From Streptomyces thermolilacinus SPC6 (lineage in GTDB: Bacteria > Actinomycetota > Actinomycetes > Streptomycetales > Streptomycetaceae), in NCBI RefSeq assembly GCF_000478605.2, contig NZ_ASHX02000001.1:1367144-1431143 (forward strand): DNA of 64,000 bases, given 5' to 3'. Below the pieces are notes generated by a model. It was not told the DNA's origin, did not search any database, and saw only the letters and a list, made by a program, of their open reading frames with translations. The position numbers and the translations under genes are program-made. Numbering within the stretch: position 1 is the first letter of the stretch; each line of letters starts with the position of its first letter. This document shows positions 34,264-43,658 of this stretch, in pieces.

Positions 34264-34776
34264 TCACTGTCCTTCCCGGTCGGTTACGACCGCTGCGTAT
34301 GGATTCCCACCCGTCCAGCCGCCCACGGCGGCATGCCCGCCCGTGGACCCGAAGCCCCCCTCGCCCCGTGCCGAGCCGGGAAGCTCCGCCACCTCGTGGA
34401 AGCGGACCTTCTCGACCTGCTGAACGACCAGTTGGGCGATCCGGTCGAACCGTTCGAACCGGACGCTCTCGCGCGGGTCCAGATTGACCACGATCACCTT
34501 GATCTCTCCACGGTACCCGGCATCGACCGTCCCCGGGGCATTCACGAGCCCGACTCCCAGCCGGGCGGCGAGCCCGGAGCGGGGGTGCACGAAGGCGGCG
34601 TACCCGTCGGGGAGGGCGATCGACACCCCGGTGGGGAGGACCGCGCGCTCCCCGGGCGCCAGATCGACGGCCTCGGTGGTGACGAGGTCGGCGCCGGCGT
34701 CGCCGGGGTGGCCGTACGACGGGAGGGGGACCTCCGGGTCGAGGCGGCGGATCAGTACGTCGACGGGGGTACGCAT
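34264..34776 (-). CDS. dut: Deoxyuridine 5'-triphosphate nucleotidohydrolase (dUTPase)
   Basis: This 170-residue trimeric enzyme hydrolyses dUTP to dUMP and keeps uracil out of DNA. The five motifs are visible: [49 protein letters not shown] and the C-terminal [12 protein letters not shown]. Length is normal with a short extra tail. ATG 34776 overlaps the thioesterase stop as ATGA. Confidence 0.95.
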   Translation of the reverse strand: MRTPVDVLIRRLDPEVPLPSYGHPGDAGADLVTTEAVDLAPGERAVLPTGVSIALPDGYAAFVHPRSGLAARLGVGLVNAPGTVDAGYRGEIKVIVVNLDPRESVRFERFDRIAQLVVQQVEKVRFHEVAELPGSARGEGGFGSTGGHAAVGGWTGGNPYAAVVTDREGQ

Positions 34777-35351
34777 CAGGGGTTCACCTCGAAGGCGCGG
34801 GCGCGCCGGACCTGGTCGGGGTCGGCCATGGCCGCCTGGATCTCCTCCGGGCGGCCGTTGTCGATGAAGTGATCGACCTTGACCTCGACGAAGAGGGCGT
34901 CGGCGCGGACGGCGACGGGGCCCTCGGGTCCGCCGATCCGGCCGGTGGCCGTGGAGTAGATCTTGCGGCCGTGGACGGCGGTGACCTCGGCCTGGAGGTG
35001 GAGGACGGTGCCGACGGGCACGGGCAGCCTGAAGTCGGTCTCCAGGCGGCCGGTCACGGCGATCACCCGCAGCATCCAGCCGAGGGCGCCCAGCGTCTCG
35101 TCGAGCGCGGTGGCGAGGACGCCGCCGTGGGCGAGGCCCGGGGCGCCCTGGTGGTCGGTGGTGACGGTGAACTCGGCGGTGACGGACACGCCCTCGCCGG
35201 CCCTGGCCTCCAGGTGCAGTCCGTGGGGCTGGCCGCCGCCGCAGCCGAAGCAGTACGCGTAGTGGGCCCCGAGCGGCTCGCCGGGGGCGGGCGCGTCGGG
35301 GTGGCGTACGGGCGGCCGGGCCTCGGCTGGAGGGGTCAGTGCAGTGCTCAC
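34776..35351 (-). CDS. PaaI-type hotdog-fold thioesterase
   Basis: This 191-residue protein contains a hotdog fold with the PaaI signature [16 protein letters not shown] and later [21 protein letters not shown] Cys-rich [14 protein letters not shown] precedes it. Such enzymes hydrolyse acyl-CoA thioesters; the acyl group is unknown. The GTG start at 35351 gives the family's length; longer frames run antisense through DUF3093. It is coupled to dut by an overlapping stop/start. Confidence 0.87.
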   Translation of the reverse strand: MSTALTPPAEARPPVRHPDAPAPGEPLGAHYAYCFGCGGGQPHGLHLEARAGEGVSVTAEFTVTTDHQGAPGLAHGGVLATALDETLGALGWMLRVIAVTGRLETDFRLPVPVGTVLHLQAEVTAVHGRKIYSTATGRIGGPEGPVAVRADALFVEVKVDHFIDNGRPEEIQAAMADPDQVRRARAFEVNP

Positions 35352-35409
35352 AGGCGCAGACCTTACCCGCGCGGCCGCGCGGCGGTCGCACCGTGCCAAG
35401 CTTGGTTGT

Positions 35410-35892
35410 ATGCAGTCTTCCGAGCGCCCTTCGGCTCCGCAGTACGACGAACGTCTCACCGCCCCCGGCCCGTGGTGGCTGATCGCCGCCCTGCTGGGGC
35501 TGTCCGGCGGCCTGGTGGCCATGCCGCTGGGCGTGGTGCCCATGCTGGGCGGGTTCATCGCGGCGGGGGCGCTCGCCGCGATCTCGGTCAGCTCGTACGG
35601 CTCCGCGCGCGTGCGCGTGGTGGCCGGTTCGCTGGTCGCGGGGGACGCCCGCATCCCGGTGGAGGCGCTGGGCGAGCCTGAGGCCCTGGACGCCGAGGAT
35701 GCACGGGCCTGGCGCACGTACAAGGCGGACCCCCGGGCGTTCATGCTGCTGCGCGGCTACGTTCCGCGCGCGGTGCGCGTCGAGGTGACCGACCCGGCCG
35801 ACCCGACGCCTTACGTGTACCTCTCCACCCGTGACCCGGAGGCCCTGGCGGCGGCGATCCGCACGGCCCGCGAGGCGGCGGTCGCCGAGTAG
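35410..35892 (+). CDS. DUF3093 membrane protein
   Basis: This 160-residue protein has two adjacent membrane helices ([39 protein letters not shown]) and a cytosolic beta-rich domain ([20 protein letters not shown]). Family assignment is from this layout and from position beside dut, as in mycobacteria. Function is unknown. It is divergent from the thioesterase gene with a 58-base shared promoter region. Confidence 0.85.
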   Translation: MQSSERPSAPQYDERLTAPGPWWLIAALLGLSGGLVAMPLGVVPMLGGFIAAGALAAISVSSYGSARVRVVAGSLVAGDARIPVEALGEPEALDAEDARAWRTYKADPRAFMLLRGYVPRAVRVEVTDPADPTPYVYLSTRDPEALAAAIRTAREAAVAE

Positions 35893-36106
35893 CGCCGGGT
35901 CGGCCCGGCGGCGGGCTCCGGTCGTACGGGGGCCTGGCCGTACGGGCCGGAGGCTCTGGCTAGTACGGGCGCGGGTCGGGCACGGGCCCGGGGTGCCGGT
36001 GGGCCCGGGTGCGGTACCGGCGAAGCCCGGGCGCGGGCCAGTCCGGGCGGCCCGGGTGCGGGTGCCGGTGGGCCCGGGGCGGGCCCCGGTGCGGTGCCGC
36101 GCGGAG
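35893..36106. repeat. GC-rich degenerate repeats between convergent genes
   Basis: The stretch consists of imperfect repeats around GGTGCCGGTGGGCCCGGG, present at about 35993 and 36060, and further GGCCCGGG variants. It can fold in many ways and probably serves as a terminator for the flanking genes. No gene is present. Confidence 0.55.
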
Positions 36107-37015
36107 CTAGTAGCCGAGCTCCTTGGGGTTCTCCGGCTGCTCCAGCGGGGGCAGGTCGGGGAGGGCGTCCCAGGGGACCTGGCGGGTGCGCAGGTCGCCG
36201 CGGATCTGCTCGGCGAGCTTTTTCGTGTCGCGGCGGTTCATCACGGCGCCGACGGTGGCGCCGACCATGAACGGCAGCAGGTTCGGCAGGTTCCGCACGG
36301 TGCGCTTCATGATCTGCTGGCGCAGTTCGCGCTTCACGCGGCCGCCGAGCGCCGCGTTGACGGTGGTGGGTTTGGTGAGGTCGATGCCGCGCTCCTCCGT
36401 CCAGGCCGTCAGGTAGGCCATGGAGCGCTCCTTGAGGTTGCCGGGCGGCCGCTGGCCGTAGACCTCGTGGAGCTCGGCGACGAGCTTGAGCTCGATGGCG
36501 GCGACGCCGGTGATCTCCGCCGCCAGCTCCGCGGGCATCGCCGGGGGCACGGGCAGCATCGCGGCGGCGCCCACTCCGGCGCCGACCGTCGCCGACGCCT
36601 TCGCGGCGCCCGCGATGAGCTTGTCGGCGAGCTGCTCGGGGCCGAGGTCCGGGAACTGCCTGCGCAGCGTCGCCAGGTCCCGCACGGGCACGCGCGGGGC
36701 GGTGTCGATGATCCGGTCGGCCAGGTACGCCAGGCCGGCCCTGGCTCCCGCGCTGCTCTTGAGCACGCCCCGCTTGACGAGGTCCACGCCGCGCGAACCG
36801 GCCGCGGCCAGGGAGCGGCGTGGCCTCGCGTCGCCGGTGGGTTCGAGCGAGGCCGAACGGCCTCGCTCGTCGTCACGCGCGTCGGGGGAGGGCAGGTGGG
36901 CGGAGGGCTCGGCCGACGGCTTGTGGGCGCCGTCCGCCGGTCCCGGGCCGCCCTCGGCGGTCTCCTGCTTCCCGGGGAAGCGGAGCCTCTTCCTGAACGG
37001 GTTCTCGCCTGCCAC
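36107..37015 (-). CDS. Conserved hypothetical protein, possibly EcsC-like
   Basis: This 302-residue protein has a disordered acidic/basic N-terminal third and a helical domain with Ala/Gly-rich hydrophobic helices ([40 protein letters not shown]). The pattern recalls EcsC-type proteins, but I am not sure. The start is GTG 37015. It lies 13 bases downstream of the DUF4193 gene in the same direction and is probably its operon partner. Confidence 0.65.
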   Translation of the reverse strand: MAGENPFRKRLRFPGKQETAEGGPGPADGAHKPSAEPSAHLPSPDARDDERGRSASLEPTGDARPRRSLAAAGSRGVDLVKRGVLKSSAGARAGLAYLADRIIDTAPRVPVRDLATLRRQFPDLGPEQLADKLIAGAAKASATVGAGVGAAAMLPVPPAMPAELAAEITGVAAIELKLVAELHEVYGQRPPGNLKERSMAYLTAWTEERGIDLTKPTTVNAALGGRVKRELRQQIMKRTVRNLPNLLPFMVGATVGAVMNRRDTKKLAEQIRGDLRTRQVPWDALPDLPPLEQPENPKELGY

Positions 37016-37028
37016 GACCGACCTGTCC

Positions 37029-37325
37029 TCAGTCGCAGTCTCGGCAGATCGGCTGGCCGTTCTTCTCCCGGGCCAGCTGGCTGCGGTGGTGCACCAGGAA
37101 GCAGCTCATGCAGGTGAACTCGTCCGCCTGCTTCGGCAGGACGCGGACGGCCAGTTCCTCGTTGGAGAGGTCGGCACCCGGAAGCTCCAGGCCCTCGGCG
37201 GCCTCGAACTCGTCGACGTCGACCGCTGAGGTCGACTTGTCGTTCCGCCGGGCCTTCAGCTCTTCGAGACTGTCCTGGTCGACGTCGTCATCGGTCTTGC
37301 GTGGGGTGTCGTAGTCCGTAGCCAT
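37029..37325 (-). CDS. DUF4193 family protein
   Basis: This 98-residue acidic protein starts MATDYDTPRKTDDDVDQDSL and ends with a zinc-ribbon-like C-terminus, CMSCFLVHHRSQLA and CRDCD, the mark of DUF4193. It is small, soluble and almost universal in actinobacteria, with unknown function. GGAGAG upstream supports ATG 37325. Confidence 0.92.
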   Translation of the reverse strand: MATDYDTPRKTDDDVDQDSLEELKARRNDKSTSAVDVDEFEAAEGLELPGADLSNEELAVRVLPKQADEFTCMSCFLVHHRSQLAREKNGQPICRDCD

Positions 37326-37719
37326 GTCACTCTCCCCCTCTGGGTGTTTGCGGTGTCTCCAGCGCACGTAACGCGTGAGAGGCCGGACTTGTGCCCGACC
37401 TGAGGCGGAGATTTTGCCTCACATCAAGGTCTGTTACTCAATCGACACCCAACCGGACCCCTCTTGAGTGATCGGGTTTGGGTGGCGAACGGGACCGTAC
37501 ACGGTCGGGATCGTGCGCCTTGCAGGCACCACCCCGTGTACTTCCCGTGATCCAGCCCCCTGGAAACCCGGACTTTTCATGGTTTTCCAGGGCAAAAATC
37601 CATTACGGACGGTGAATGTCCGAAGGTCTACACCTGTGATCGATCACACACGGTGCACACTCGGCCCGCCTCCGGAAATTCCGCGTACAGCGAACACCGA
37701 AGCGCGCCCGAGCCCGCGC
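37326..37719. promoter_or_regulatory. Promoter region of the DUF4193 gene, with a TGTGA palindrome
   Basis: No gene is seen in these 394 bases. AT content is higher than around it, as expected for a strong promoter region. Bases 37635-37648 form the perfect palindrome TGTGATCGATCACA. ACTCAA and TTGAGT at about 37435-37470 form another inverted repeat. No regulator can be named. Confidence 0.45.
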
Positions 37720-38958
37720 TCAGCGCGGCAGGGTGACGCGCATCACGAGCCCTCCGCCCTCGCGCGGGACGGCCGTGATCCGCCCGCCGTGGGCGCGCGC
37801 CACGGACCGGACGATGGACAGCCCGAGCCCGACGCCCCGGTCGCTGCCCGTCCGCTCCTCCCGCAGCCGCCGGAACGGCTCGAAGAGGTTGTCGATCTCG
37901 TACGCCGGGACGACCGGGCCCGTGTTGGACACGACCAGCACCGCCTGGGCGCCCTCCATGGCCGTGGTCACCTCCACCCAGCCGTCCTCGGGGACGTTGT
38001 AGCGGACGGCGTTCTGCACCAGGTTCAGGGCGATGCGCTCCAGGAGCACGCCGTTGCCCTGGACGACGGCGGGGGCCCGCGCGCCACGGATCTCCACGCC
38101 CTTCGCCTCGGCCTCCGCGCGGACCTGGTCGATGGCGCGGGACGCCACCTCGGCGACGTCCACGGGCTTGCGCTCCACGATCTGGTTCTCGCTGCGGGCG
38201 AGCAGCAGCAGGCCCTCCACCAGCTGCTCGCTGCGCTCGTTGGTGGCCAGCAGCGCCTTGCCCAGCTCCCGCATCTCGACGGGGGCGGCGGGGTCGGAGA
38301 GGTGCACCTCCAGCAGCGTGCGGTTGATCGCCAGCGGGGTGCGCAGCTCGTGCGACGCGTTGGCGACGAACCGCTGCTGGGCGGTGAAGGCCCGCTCCAG
38401 CCGGTCCAGCATCTCGTCGAACGTGTCGGCGAGCTCCTTCAGCTCGTCGTCCGGCCCGGCCAGCTTGATCCGGCGGCTCAGGTCCGAGCCCGCGACCTGG
38501 CGGGCGGTGCGGGTGATCCGGCCCAGCGGGGACAGGACGCGCCCGGCCATGGCGTACCCGAAGGCGAACGCGATGACGCTGAGGCCCAGCAGGGCGAAGA
38601 GCGAGCGCCGCAGCAGGTCGTCCAGGGCGAGGTCGCGCTGGTACTGGAGGCAGGCGGCCATGGAGTCGTTGAACTGGTCGGGCGTCACCCCTTCCGCGGG
38701 CAGCCGGCACCAGTCGAAGTTCGGTTCGACCTCGCCCTTCAGCAGACGGAACGGCAGGTCGTCGGTGCTGATGTACAGGGCCTGGCGGGTGAGGAGATAG
38801 ATGATCGAAAGCAGCAGGACCCCGGCGATCAGGAACATCCCGCCGTACAGCAGCGTCAGCCGTATCCGGATCGTCGGCCGCAGCAGGGGGCGGGCCGGGA
38901 CCTGGGGGTCCCAGGTCGGTTTGGGGGGCGCCGGGGGCGGCGCGGGTGTACCGGCCAC
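37720..38958 (-). CDS. cutS: CutS sensor histidine kinase
   Basis: This 412-residue membrane kinase has a proline-rich N-terminus, two membrane helices (about 35-55 and 145-165) bounding a short external domain, HAMP, the H box NASHELRTPLAINR and the ATPase domain (NLVQNAVRYNV, GVGLGLSIVRSVARAHGG). It closely resembles S. coelicolor CutS as I remember it. Two external cysteines (FDWC and AACLQY) are kept; in CutS such a pair is reported to matter for sensing. GTG 38958 lies 2 bases after the cutR stop. Confidence 0.92.
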   Translation of the reverse strand: MAGTPAPPPAPPKPTWDPQVPARPLLRPTIRIRLTLLYGGMFLIAGVLLLSIIYLLTRQALYISTDDLPFRLLKGEVEPNFDWCRLPAEGVTPDQFNDSMAACLQYQRDLALDDLLRRSLFALLGLSVIAFAFGYAMAGRVLSPLGRITRTARQVAGSDLSRRIKLAGPDDELKELADTFDEMLDRLERAFTAQQRFVANASHELRTPLAINRTLLEVHLSDPAAPVEMRELGKALLATNERSEQLVEGLLLLARSENQIVERKPVDVAEVASRAIDQVRAEAEAKGVEIRGARAPAVVQGNGVLLERIALNLVQNAVRYNVPEDGWVEVTTAMEGAQAVLVVSNTGPVVPAYEIDNLFEPFRRLREERTGSDRGVGLGLSIVRSVARAHGGRITAVPREGGGLVMRVTLPR

Positions 38959-38960
38959 GG

Positions 38961-39614
38961 TCAGATCCGGTAGCCGGAGCCGGGCACGGTGATGATGACC
39001 GGCGGCTCGCCGAGCTTGCGGCGGAGGGTCATGACCGTGACGCGGACGACGTTGGTGAACGGGTCGGTGTTCTCGTCCCAGGCCTTCTCCAGCAGCTGCT
39101 CGGCGGAGACGACGGCGCCCTCGCTGCGCATCAGCACCTCCAGTACGGCGAACTCCTTCGGGGCCAGCTGGATCTCCCGGCCGTCGCGGAAGACCTCGCG
39201 GCGGTTGGGGTCGAGCTTGATCCCGGCCCGCTCCAGGACCGGCGGGAGCGGCACGGTCGTCCGGCGGCCCAGCGCGCGGACGCGGGCGGTCAGCTCGCTG
39301 AACGCGAACGGCTTGGGCAGGTAGTCGTCTGCGCCCAGCTCCAGGCCCTCGACGCGGTCGCTGACATCGCCGGACGCGGTGAGCATCAGGACACGGGTCG
39401 CCATGCCCAGCTCGACGATCCTGCGGCAGACGTCGTCCCCGTGGACGAGGGGCAGGTCGCGGTCCAGGACGACGACGTCGTAGTCGTTGACGCCGACCCG
39501 CTCCAGAGCGGCGGCCCCGTCGTACACGACGTCTACCGCCATGGCCTCCCGGCGCAATCCGGTGGCCACCGCATCGGCGAGCAGTTGCTCGTCCTCGACG
39601 ACGAGTACGCGCAC
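38961..39614 (-). CDS. cutR: CutR response regulator
   Basis: This 217-residue OmpR-type regulator has a receiver domain (VLVVEDEQLLADAVATGLRR, phospho-site in VVVLDRDLPLVHG, LPKPFAFSEL) and a winged-helix domain (LAPKEFAVLEVLMRSEGAVV, ending VPGSGYRI). The sequence is very close to S. coelicolor CutR from memory. CutRS affects secretion stress, growth on glucose and antibiotic production in Streptomyces. GTG 39614 follows AGGAAGG. Confidence 0.93.
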   Translation of the reverse strand: MRVLVVEDEQLLADAVATGLRREAMAVDVVYDGAAALERVGVNDYDVVVLDRDLPLVHGDDVCRRIVELGMATRVLMLTASGDVSDRVEGLELGADDYLPKPFAFSELTARVRALGRRTTVPLPPVLERAGIKLDPNRREVFRDGREIQLAPKEFAVLEVLMRSEGAVVSAEQLLEKAWDENTDPFTNVVRVTVMTLRRKLGEPPVIITVPGSGYRI

Positions 39615-39951
39615 GGCGCTGTTCCTTCCTCCGAGCCCGCATTCGGGCAGATCTTGGACAGCGGCGGGTGTGCCGGTGTCCTGGCCATCCTGCCCCTTAC
39701 GCGCGTAAACCGGCTGTAAGGCGGCCCGCCGACGGCCCCTGGGGACGGAGTGGGACCGGACACGATCACGACACTCCCGGGCTTTTGAGGTTTCCCTGAG
39801 GTTGGCGTTGGGGAGGACGACTGCACACCCGAGATCACGCCCTGTATGTGGCACGCCACGAGCCGCTCTGTCCCCCAGAGGCGCTGTGCGTGATCCGGAC
39901 CCCACCCTCGGCACACCCCCGTGCCACCGACCCATGACGAGGGGGCGCATC
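39615..39951. promoter_or_regulatory. Divergent promoter region of cutR and a small gene
   Basis: These 337 bases hold no recognised gene. They should carry the promoters of cutR and of the small gene at 39952. The segment near 39786-39812 (GAGGTTTCCCTGAGGTTGGCG) contains a near-direct GAGGTT repeat about 11 bases apart, the kind of spacing OmpR-type regulators use; this is a guess at an autoregulatory site. Confidence 0.45.
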
Positions 39952-40119
39952 ATGGACGCTTTCACCGCAGGACTGCTGCAGCGCATAAGGACAACGGAAA
40001 CCGACCTGACGCGGGCGCGGGAGACCGGAGACGACTTCCTGGCCGACGTCGAGCAGGCGGAGCTGGACGACCTCCGCCGCCTGGCGGCGGAGCACGGCGT
40101 GGAGCTCTCCACGGTCTGA
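39952..40119 (+). CDS. Small helical protein, 55 residues
   Basis: The product, starting MDAFTAGLLQRIRTTETDLT, is predicted to be two amphipathic helices, rich in Asp, Glu and Arg. GGGGG sits upstream of ATG 39952; ATG 39934 is an alternative. It is followed by a clear terminator. Similar small proteins occur in this position in Streptomyces genomes to my recollection. No function is known. Confidence 0.7.
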   Translation: MDAFTAGLLQRIRTTETDLTRARETGDDFLADVEQAELDDLRRLAAEHGVELSTV

Positions 40120-40140
40120 CGGCCCGCCGACCCGACCGCG

Positions 40141-40174
40141 AAGGCCCCGGTGTCCCCCATGGGACCCGGGGCCT
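40141..40174. terminator. Terminator after the small gene
   Basis: AAGGCCCCGG (40141-40150) pairs with CCGGGGCCTT at the far side of the hairpin, with an inner GTCCC/GGGAC pairing around CCAT. Confidence 0.75.
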
Positions 40175-40259
40175 TCGCGCGCGCACGCCGCCGGGCGAGA
40201 GGGCTGCAAGGGGCCGTACGACCCCGGTAGCGGCCTGTACGGCCCTGTCGGCGGCCCCG

Positions 40260-41087
40260 TCAGTCGTGCCAGGCGCCGAAGTCCTCCAGGAGTGTCTGGA
40301 GCGGCTCGAAGACGCCCGGCACGGCCGCCACCGTCAGGTCGTCCGTCGCGGGCCCGCCGGGGCGGCCACCGGTCAGGGCGCCCGCCTCGCGCGCGATGAG
40401 CGTCCCGGCGGCCCGGTCCCAGGGCCGCAGCCCCCGCTCGTAGTAGCCGTCCAGCCGGCCCGCGGCCACGTCGGCGAGGTCCACGGCGGCCGAGCCGCTC
40501 CGGCGGATGTCCCGCACGAGCGGCAGCAGACGGTGGGCCACCTCCGCCTGGTGGGCCCGGACGGTCGTGACGTAGTTGAACCCGGTCGCGACGAGGGCCT
40601 GGTCCAGGGGCGGGGCCGGGCGGCAGCGCAGCGGCCGCTCCCCCAGACGGGCGCCCCGGCCCCTTACGGCGTGGAAGGTCTCGCCGCGCAGGGGGACCTC
40701 CACGACGCCGACCAGCGCCTCGCCGTCCCGTTCGGCGGCGATGGACACGGCCCAGGTCGGCAGGCCGTACAGGTAGTTCACCGTGCCGTCCAGCGGATCG
40801 ACGACCCAGCGGATGCCGCTGGTGCCCTCCGTGGCACCGCCCTCCTCGCCGAGCAGGCCGTCGTGCGGCCGGTGCTCCGCCAGGTGGTCCGTGATCAGCT
40901 TCTCGGCGGCGATGTCCATCTCGGTGACCACGTCGATGGGGCTCGACTTGGTCGCGGCGACGCCCAGGTCCGCCGGACGCCCGTCCCGCAGCAGGGCCCC
41001 GGCGCGGCGGGCCGCCTCCAGGGCCACGGCCAGGAGCTCGTCCAGCAGCGGGTCGTCGGCCGGGTCGGGCGGGAGCTGCTCGGTCAC
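40260..41087 (-). CDS. Inositol monophosphatase family protein
   Basis: This 275-residue magnesium-dependent phosphatase has the family motifs DVVTEMDIAAEK, LLGEEGG, WVVDPLDGTVNYLYGLP and, near the C-terminus, GLRPWDRAAGTLIAREAGA. Substrates could be inositol phosphates, histidinol phosphate or PAP; the sequence alone does not decide. GTG 41087 follows AGGAGG at ideal spacing. The M. tuberculosis gene in the same neighbourhood is annotated suhB, from memory. Confidence 0.9.
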   Translation of the reverse strand: MTEQLPPDPADDPLLDELLAVALEAARRAGALLRDGRPADLGVAATKSSPIDVVTEMDIAAEKLITDHLAEHRPHDGLLGEEGGATEGTSGIRWVVDPLDGTVNYLYGLPTWAVSIAAERDGEALVGVVEVPLRGETFHAVRGRGARLGERPLRCRPAPPLDQALVATGFNYVTTVRAHQAEVAHRLLPLVRDIRRSGSAAVDLADVAAGRLDGYYERGLRPWDRAAGTLIAREAGALTGGRPGGPATDDLTVAAVPGVFEPLQTLLEDFGAWHD

Positions 41088-41096
41088 GGGGCCTCC

Positions 41097-42239
41097 TCAG
41101 GCGTACGGGCTGTCGGCGCCGGCCGCGGCGGGCCGCTCCGCGCGGGCGGGGCAGCAGCCGACGGGGCACAGGTCGTGGGAGGGGCCGAGCGCGCCCAGGG
41201 CGCACCGCTCGGCCGTCGCGCCGCGCTCGGTGGCGGCCCGCTCCAGGAGCAGTTCGCGGATGGCCGCGGCGAAGCGCGGGTCGGCGCCGACAGTGGCCGA
41301 ACGGCGCACGGGCAGGCCCAGCTCGGCGGCCTTCGCGGTGGCCTCCGTGTCGAGGTCGTACAGGACCTCCATGTGGTCGGAGACGAAGCCGATGGGCACC
41401 ATGACGGCGGCCGGGGCGCCCTCCTTGTGCAGCTCCTCCAGGTGGTCGCAGATGTCCGGCTCCAGCCACGGGATGTGCGGGGCGCCGCTGCGGGACTGGT
41501 ACACGAGCCGCCACGGGTGGTCGACGCCGGTGCGCTCCCGTACGGCACCGGCGATGAGGCGGGCCACGTCGAGGTGCTGCCGGACGTACGCGCCGCCGTC
41601 GCCGTGGTCCTCGACGGGGCCGGAGGTGTCGGCGGCGGAGTCGGGGATGGAGTGGGTGGTGAAGGCGAGGTGGGCGCCGGAGCGGACGTCCTCGTCCAGC
41701 TCGGCGAGCGAGCGGAGGACGCCCTCGATCATGGGCTCGACGAAGCCGGGGTGGTTGAAGTAGTGCCGCAGCTTGTCCACCTTCGGCAGCGGCAGGCCCT
41801 CCGCCTCCAGCGTCGCGAGCGCGTCCGCGAGGTTCTCCCGGTACTGCCGGCAGCCGGAGTAGGAGGCGTAGGCGCTGGTGGCGAGGACGGCGATGCGGCT
41901 CCGGCCGTCGCGGACCATCTCGCGCAGGGTGTCCGTCAGGTAGGGCGTCCAGTTGCGATTGCCCCAGTAGACCGGCAGGTCGAGGCCGGCGGCCGCGAAG
42001 TCCTCCCGCAGGGCGGCGAGGAGCGCCCGGCACTGGGCGTTGATCGGGCTGACGCCGCCGAACCGGAAGTAGTGCTGCCCGACCTCCTTGAGGCGCTCCT
42101 TGGGGATGCCCCGGCCGCGCGTCACGTTCTCCAGGAACGGGACGACGTCGTCGGGTCCCTCCGGGCCGCCGAAGGAGAGCAGCAGCAGCGCGTCGTACGG
42201 GGCTGGGTCGAGCTGGTCGGACACAGGCTGATCGGACAT
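41097..42239 (-). CDS. hemH: Ferrochelatase (coproporphyrin-type)
   Basis: This 380-residue enzyme inserts iron into the porphyrin. In actinobacteria the substrate is coproporphyrin III, and the gene is also called cpfC. Visible features are [20 protein letters not shown] at the N-terminus, [10 protein letters not shown] with the catalytic histidine, the [19 protein letters not shown] segment, and C-terminal cysteines ([19 protein letters not shown]) that fit the actinobacterial [2Fe-2S] cluster. ATG 42239 is the natural start. It lies 9 bases upstream of the inositol-phosphatase-like gene. Confidence 0.94.
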   Translation of the reverse strand: MSDQPVSDQLDPAPYDALLLLSFGGPEGPDDVVPFLENVTRGRGIPKERLKEVGQHYFRFGGVSPINAQCRALLAALREDFAAAGLDLPVYWGNRNWTPYLTDTLREMVRDGRSRIAVLATSAYASYSGCRQYRENLADALATLEAEGLPLPKVDKLRHYFNHPGFVEPMIEGVLRSLAELDEDVRSGAHLAFTTHSIPDSAADTSGPVEDHGDGGAYVRQHLDVARLIAGAVRERTGVDHPWRLVYQSRSGAPHIPWLEPDICDHLEELHKEGAPAAVMVPIGFVSDHMEVLYDLDTEATAKAAELGLPVRRSATVGADPRFAAAIRELLLERAATERGATAERCALGALGPSHDLCPVGCCPARAERPAAAGADSPYA

Positions 42240-42386
42240 GGCTCCGATCCTGCCACCCGGCACCGACAGCGGGAAAACCGGTGGTGCGGGCTCCCCCGTT
42301 CGGCCGTAACCTGTGAAGGCTGTCCATACGCCTTACCTCGCCGGCCCTCCCCGCCGGCCGCGCCACACCCCGCTCCGGAGCTCCCC

Positions 42387-43658
42387 TTGCCCAGTCCCTA
42401 TCGTGCGATCTTCGCCGTCCCCGGCACCCGGGGGTTCTCCGCCGCCGGCCTCATCGGGCGGATGCCTCTGGCCATGATGGGCGTGGGCGTCCTGACGATG
42501 ATCACCGAGCTGTCGGGCCGGTACGCGCTCGCGGGTCTGCTGACGGGCATGCTGGCGCTGTCGGCGGCGGTGCTGGGGCCGCAGGTGTCCCGGCTGGTCG
42601 ACCGGTACGGGCAGCGGCGCGTGCTGCGGCCGGCGACGCTCGTCTCGGTGGTGTCGGCGGGCGCGCTGGTGGTGTGCGCGCAGTGGGGGCTGCCGGACTG
42701 GACGCTGTTCGTGTGCACGCTGGGCGCCGGGTGCGTGCCGAGCATCGGGGCGATGACCCGCGCGCGGTGGGCGGAGATATTCCGGGGCCGCCCGCAGGAC
42801 CTGCACACGGCGTACTCGCTCGAGTCCATCGTCGACGAGCTGTGCTTCATCCTGGGGCCGCCCCTGTCGATCGGCCTGTCCACGGCCTGGTTCCCGGCGG
42901 CGGGTCCGGTGCTGGCCGGGGGGTTCCTGCTGGCGGGTGTGTGGTGGCTGACCGCGCAGCGGGCGACGGAGCCCGCGCCGCACCCGGTGGAGAAGCACGC
43001 GGCGGCCCGGACGAGCGCGCTGCGCTCCCCCGGGCTCCAGGTGCTGGTGGTGGCGTTCGTCGCGACGGGCGCGATCTTCGGCGCGGTGGACGTGGTGACG
43101 GTGGCGTTCGCCGAGGAGCAGGGCCACAAGGCGGCGTCGAGCCTGGTGCTCGCGGTGTACGCCGGCGGTTCGTGCCTGGCGGGCGCGGTGTTCGGGATGC
43201 TGCGGCTGAAGGGCGCCCCCGCCCGGCGCTGGGTCGTGGGCGTGCTCGCGATGGCGCTGAGTATGATCCCCCTCCAACTGGCCGGGAACCTGTCGTTGCT
43301 GGCCGTGGCGCTCTTTGTCGCGGGCCTCGCCATCGCGCCGACGATGGTGACGACGATGGCCCTGGTGGAGGCGCACGTACCGCGCGGCAAGCTCACCGAG
43401 GGCATGACCTGGACCGGAACCGGGCTGGCGGTGGGTGTGGCGCTCGGCACGTCGGTCTCGGGCTGGGTGGTCGCCGAGCACGGGGCGGACGTGGGGTACG
43501 TGGTGCCCGGCGTGGCGGGGGTGCTGGCGGCCGTGGTGGCGTTCCTGGGGTACCGCCGGCTGAACAGGCCGGTGCCGACGCGGGAGGGGCAGCGTGCGCA
43601 GCAGGACCCTGAGCAGTCTGAACGGATCGACCGGCCTGAGCCGTCTGAGCGGTCTTAG
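42387..43658 (+). CDS. Major facilitator superfamily transporter
   Basis: This 423-residue protein has twelve predicted membrane segments with MFS motif A-like SRLVDRYGQRRVLRP between helices 2 and 3. Other recognisable parts are YSLESIVDELCFILGPPLSI and HVPRGKLTEGMTWTGTGLAV. It is probably an exporter, with unknown substrate. TTG 42387 was chosen for the GGAG site 7 bases upstream and because homologues start at PSPYRAIF. The C-terminal tail is polar and overlaps the next gene by 65 bases. Confidence 0.88.
   Translation: MPSPYRAIFAVPGTRGFSAAGLIGRMPLAMMGVGVLTMITELSGRYALAGLLTGMLALSAAVLGPQVSRLVDRYGQRRVLRPATLVSVVSAGALVVCAQWGLPDWTLFVCTLGAGCVPSIGAMTRARWAEIFRGRPQDLHTAYSLESIVDELCFILGPPLSIGLSTAWFPAAGPVLAGGFLLAGVWWLTAQRATEPAPHPVEKHAAARTSALRSPGLQVLVVAFVATGAIFGAVDVVTVAFAEEQGHKAASSLVLAVYAGGSCLAGAVFGMLRLKGAPARRWVVGVLAMALSMIPLQLAGNLSLLAVALFVAGLAIAPTMVTTMALVEAHVPRGKLTEGMTWTGTGLAVGVALGTSVSGWVVAEHGADVGYVVPGVAGVLAAVVAFLGYRRLNRPVPTREGQRAQQDPEQSERIDRPEPSERS

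Noticed and set aside
35893..36106. GGCCCGGG-rich repeats as a possible binding array
   Set aside because: Spacing is irregular and such words are common in intergenic DNA of this GC content, so a simple terminator region is more likely.
39921..42386. Very long plus-strand open frame running into the MFS gene
   Set aside because: It is antisense to the inositol phosphatase and ferrochelatase genes and reads as Arg/Gly/Val-rich shadow sequence; only the part after TTG 42387 is a real protein.
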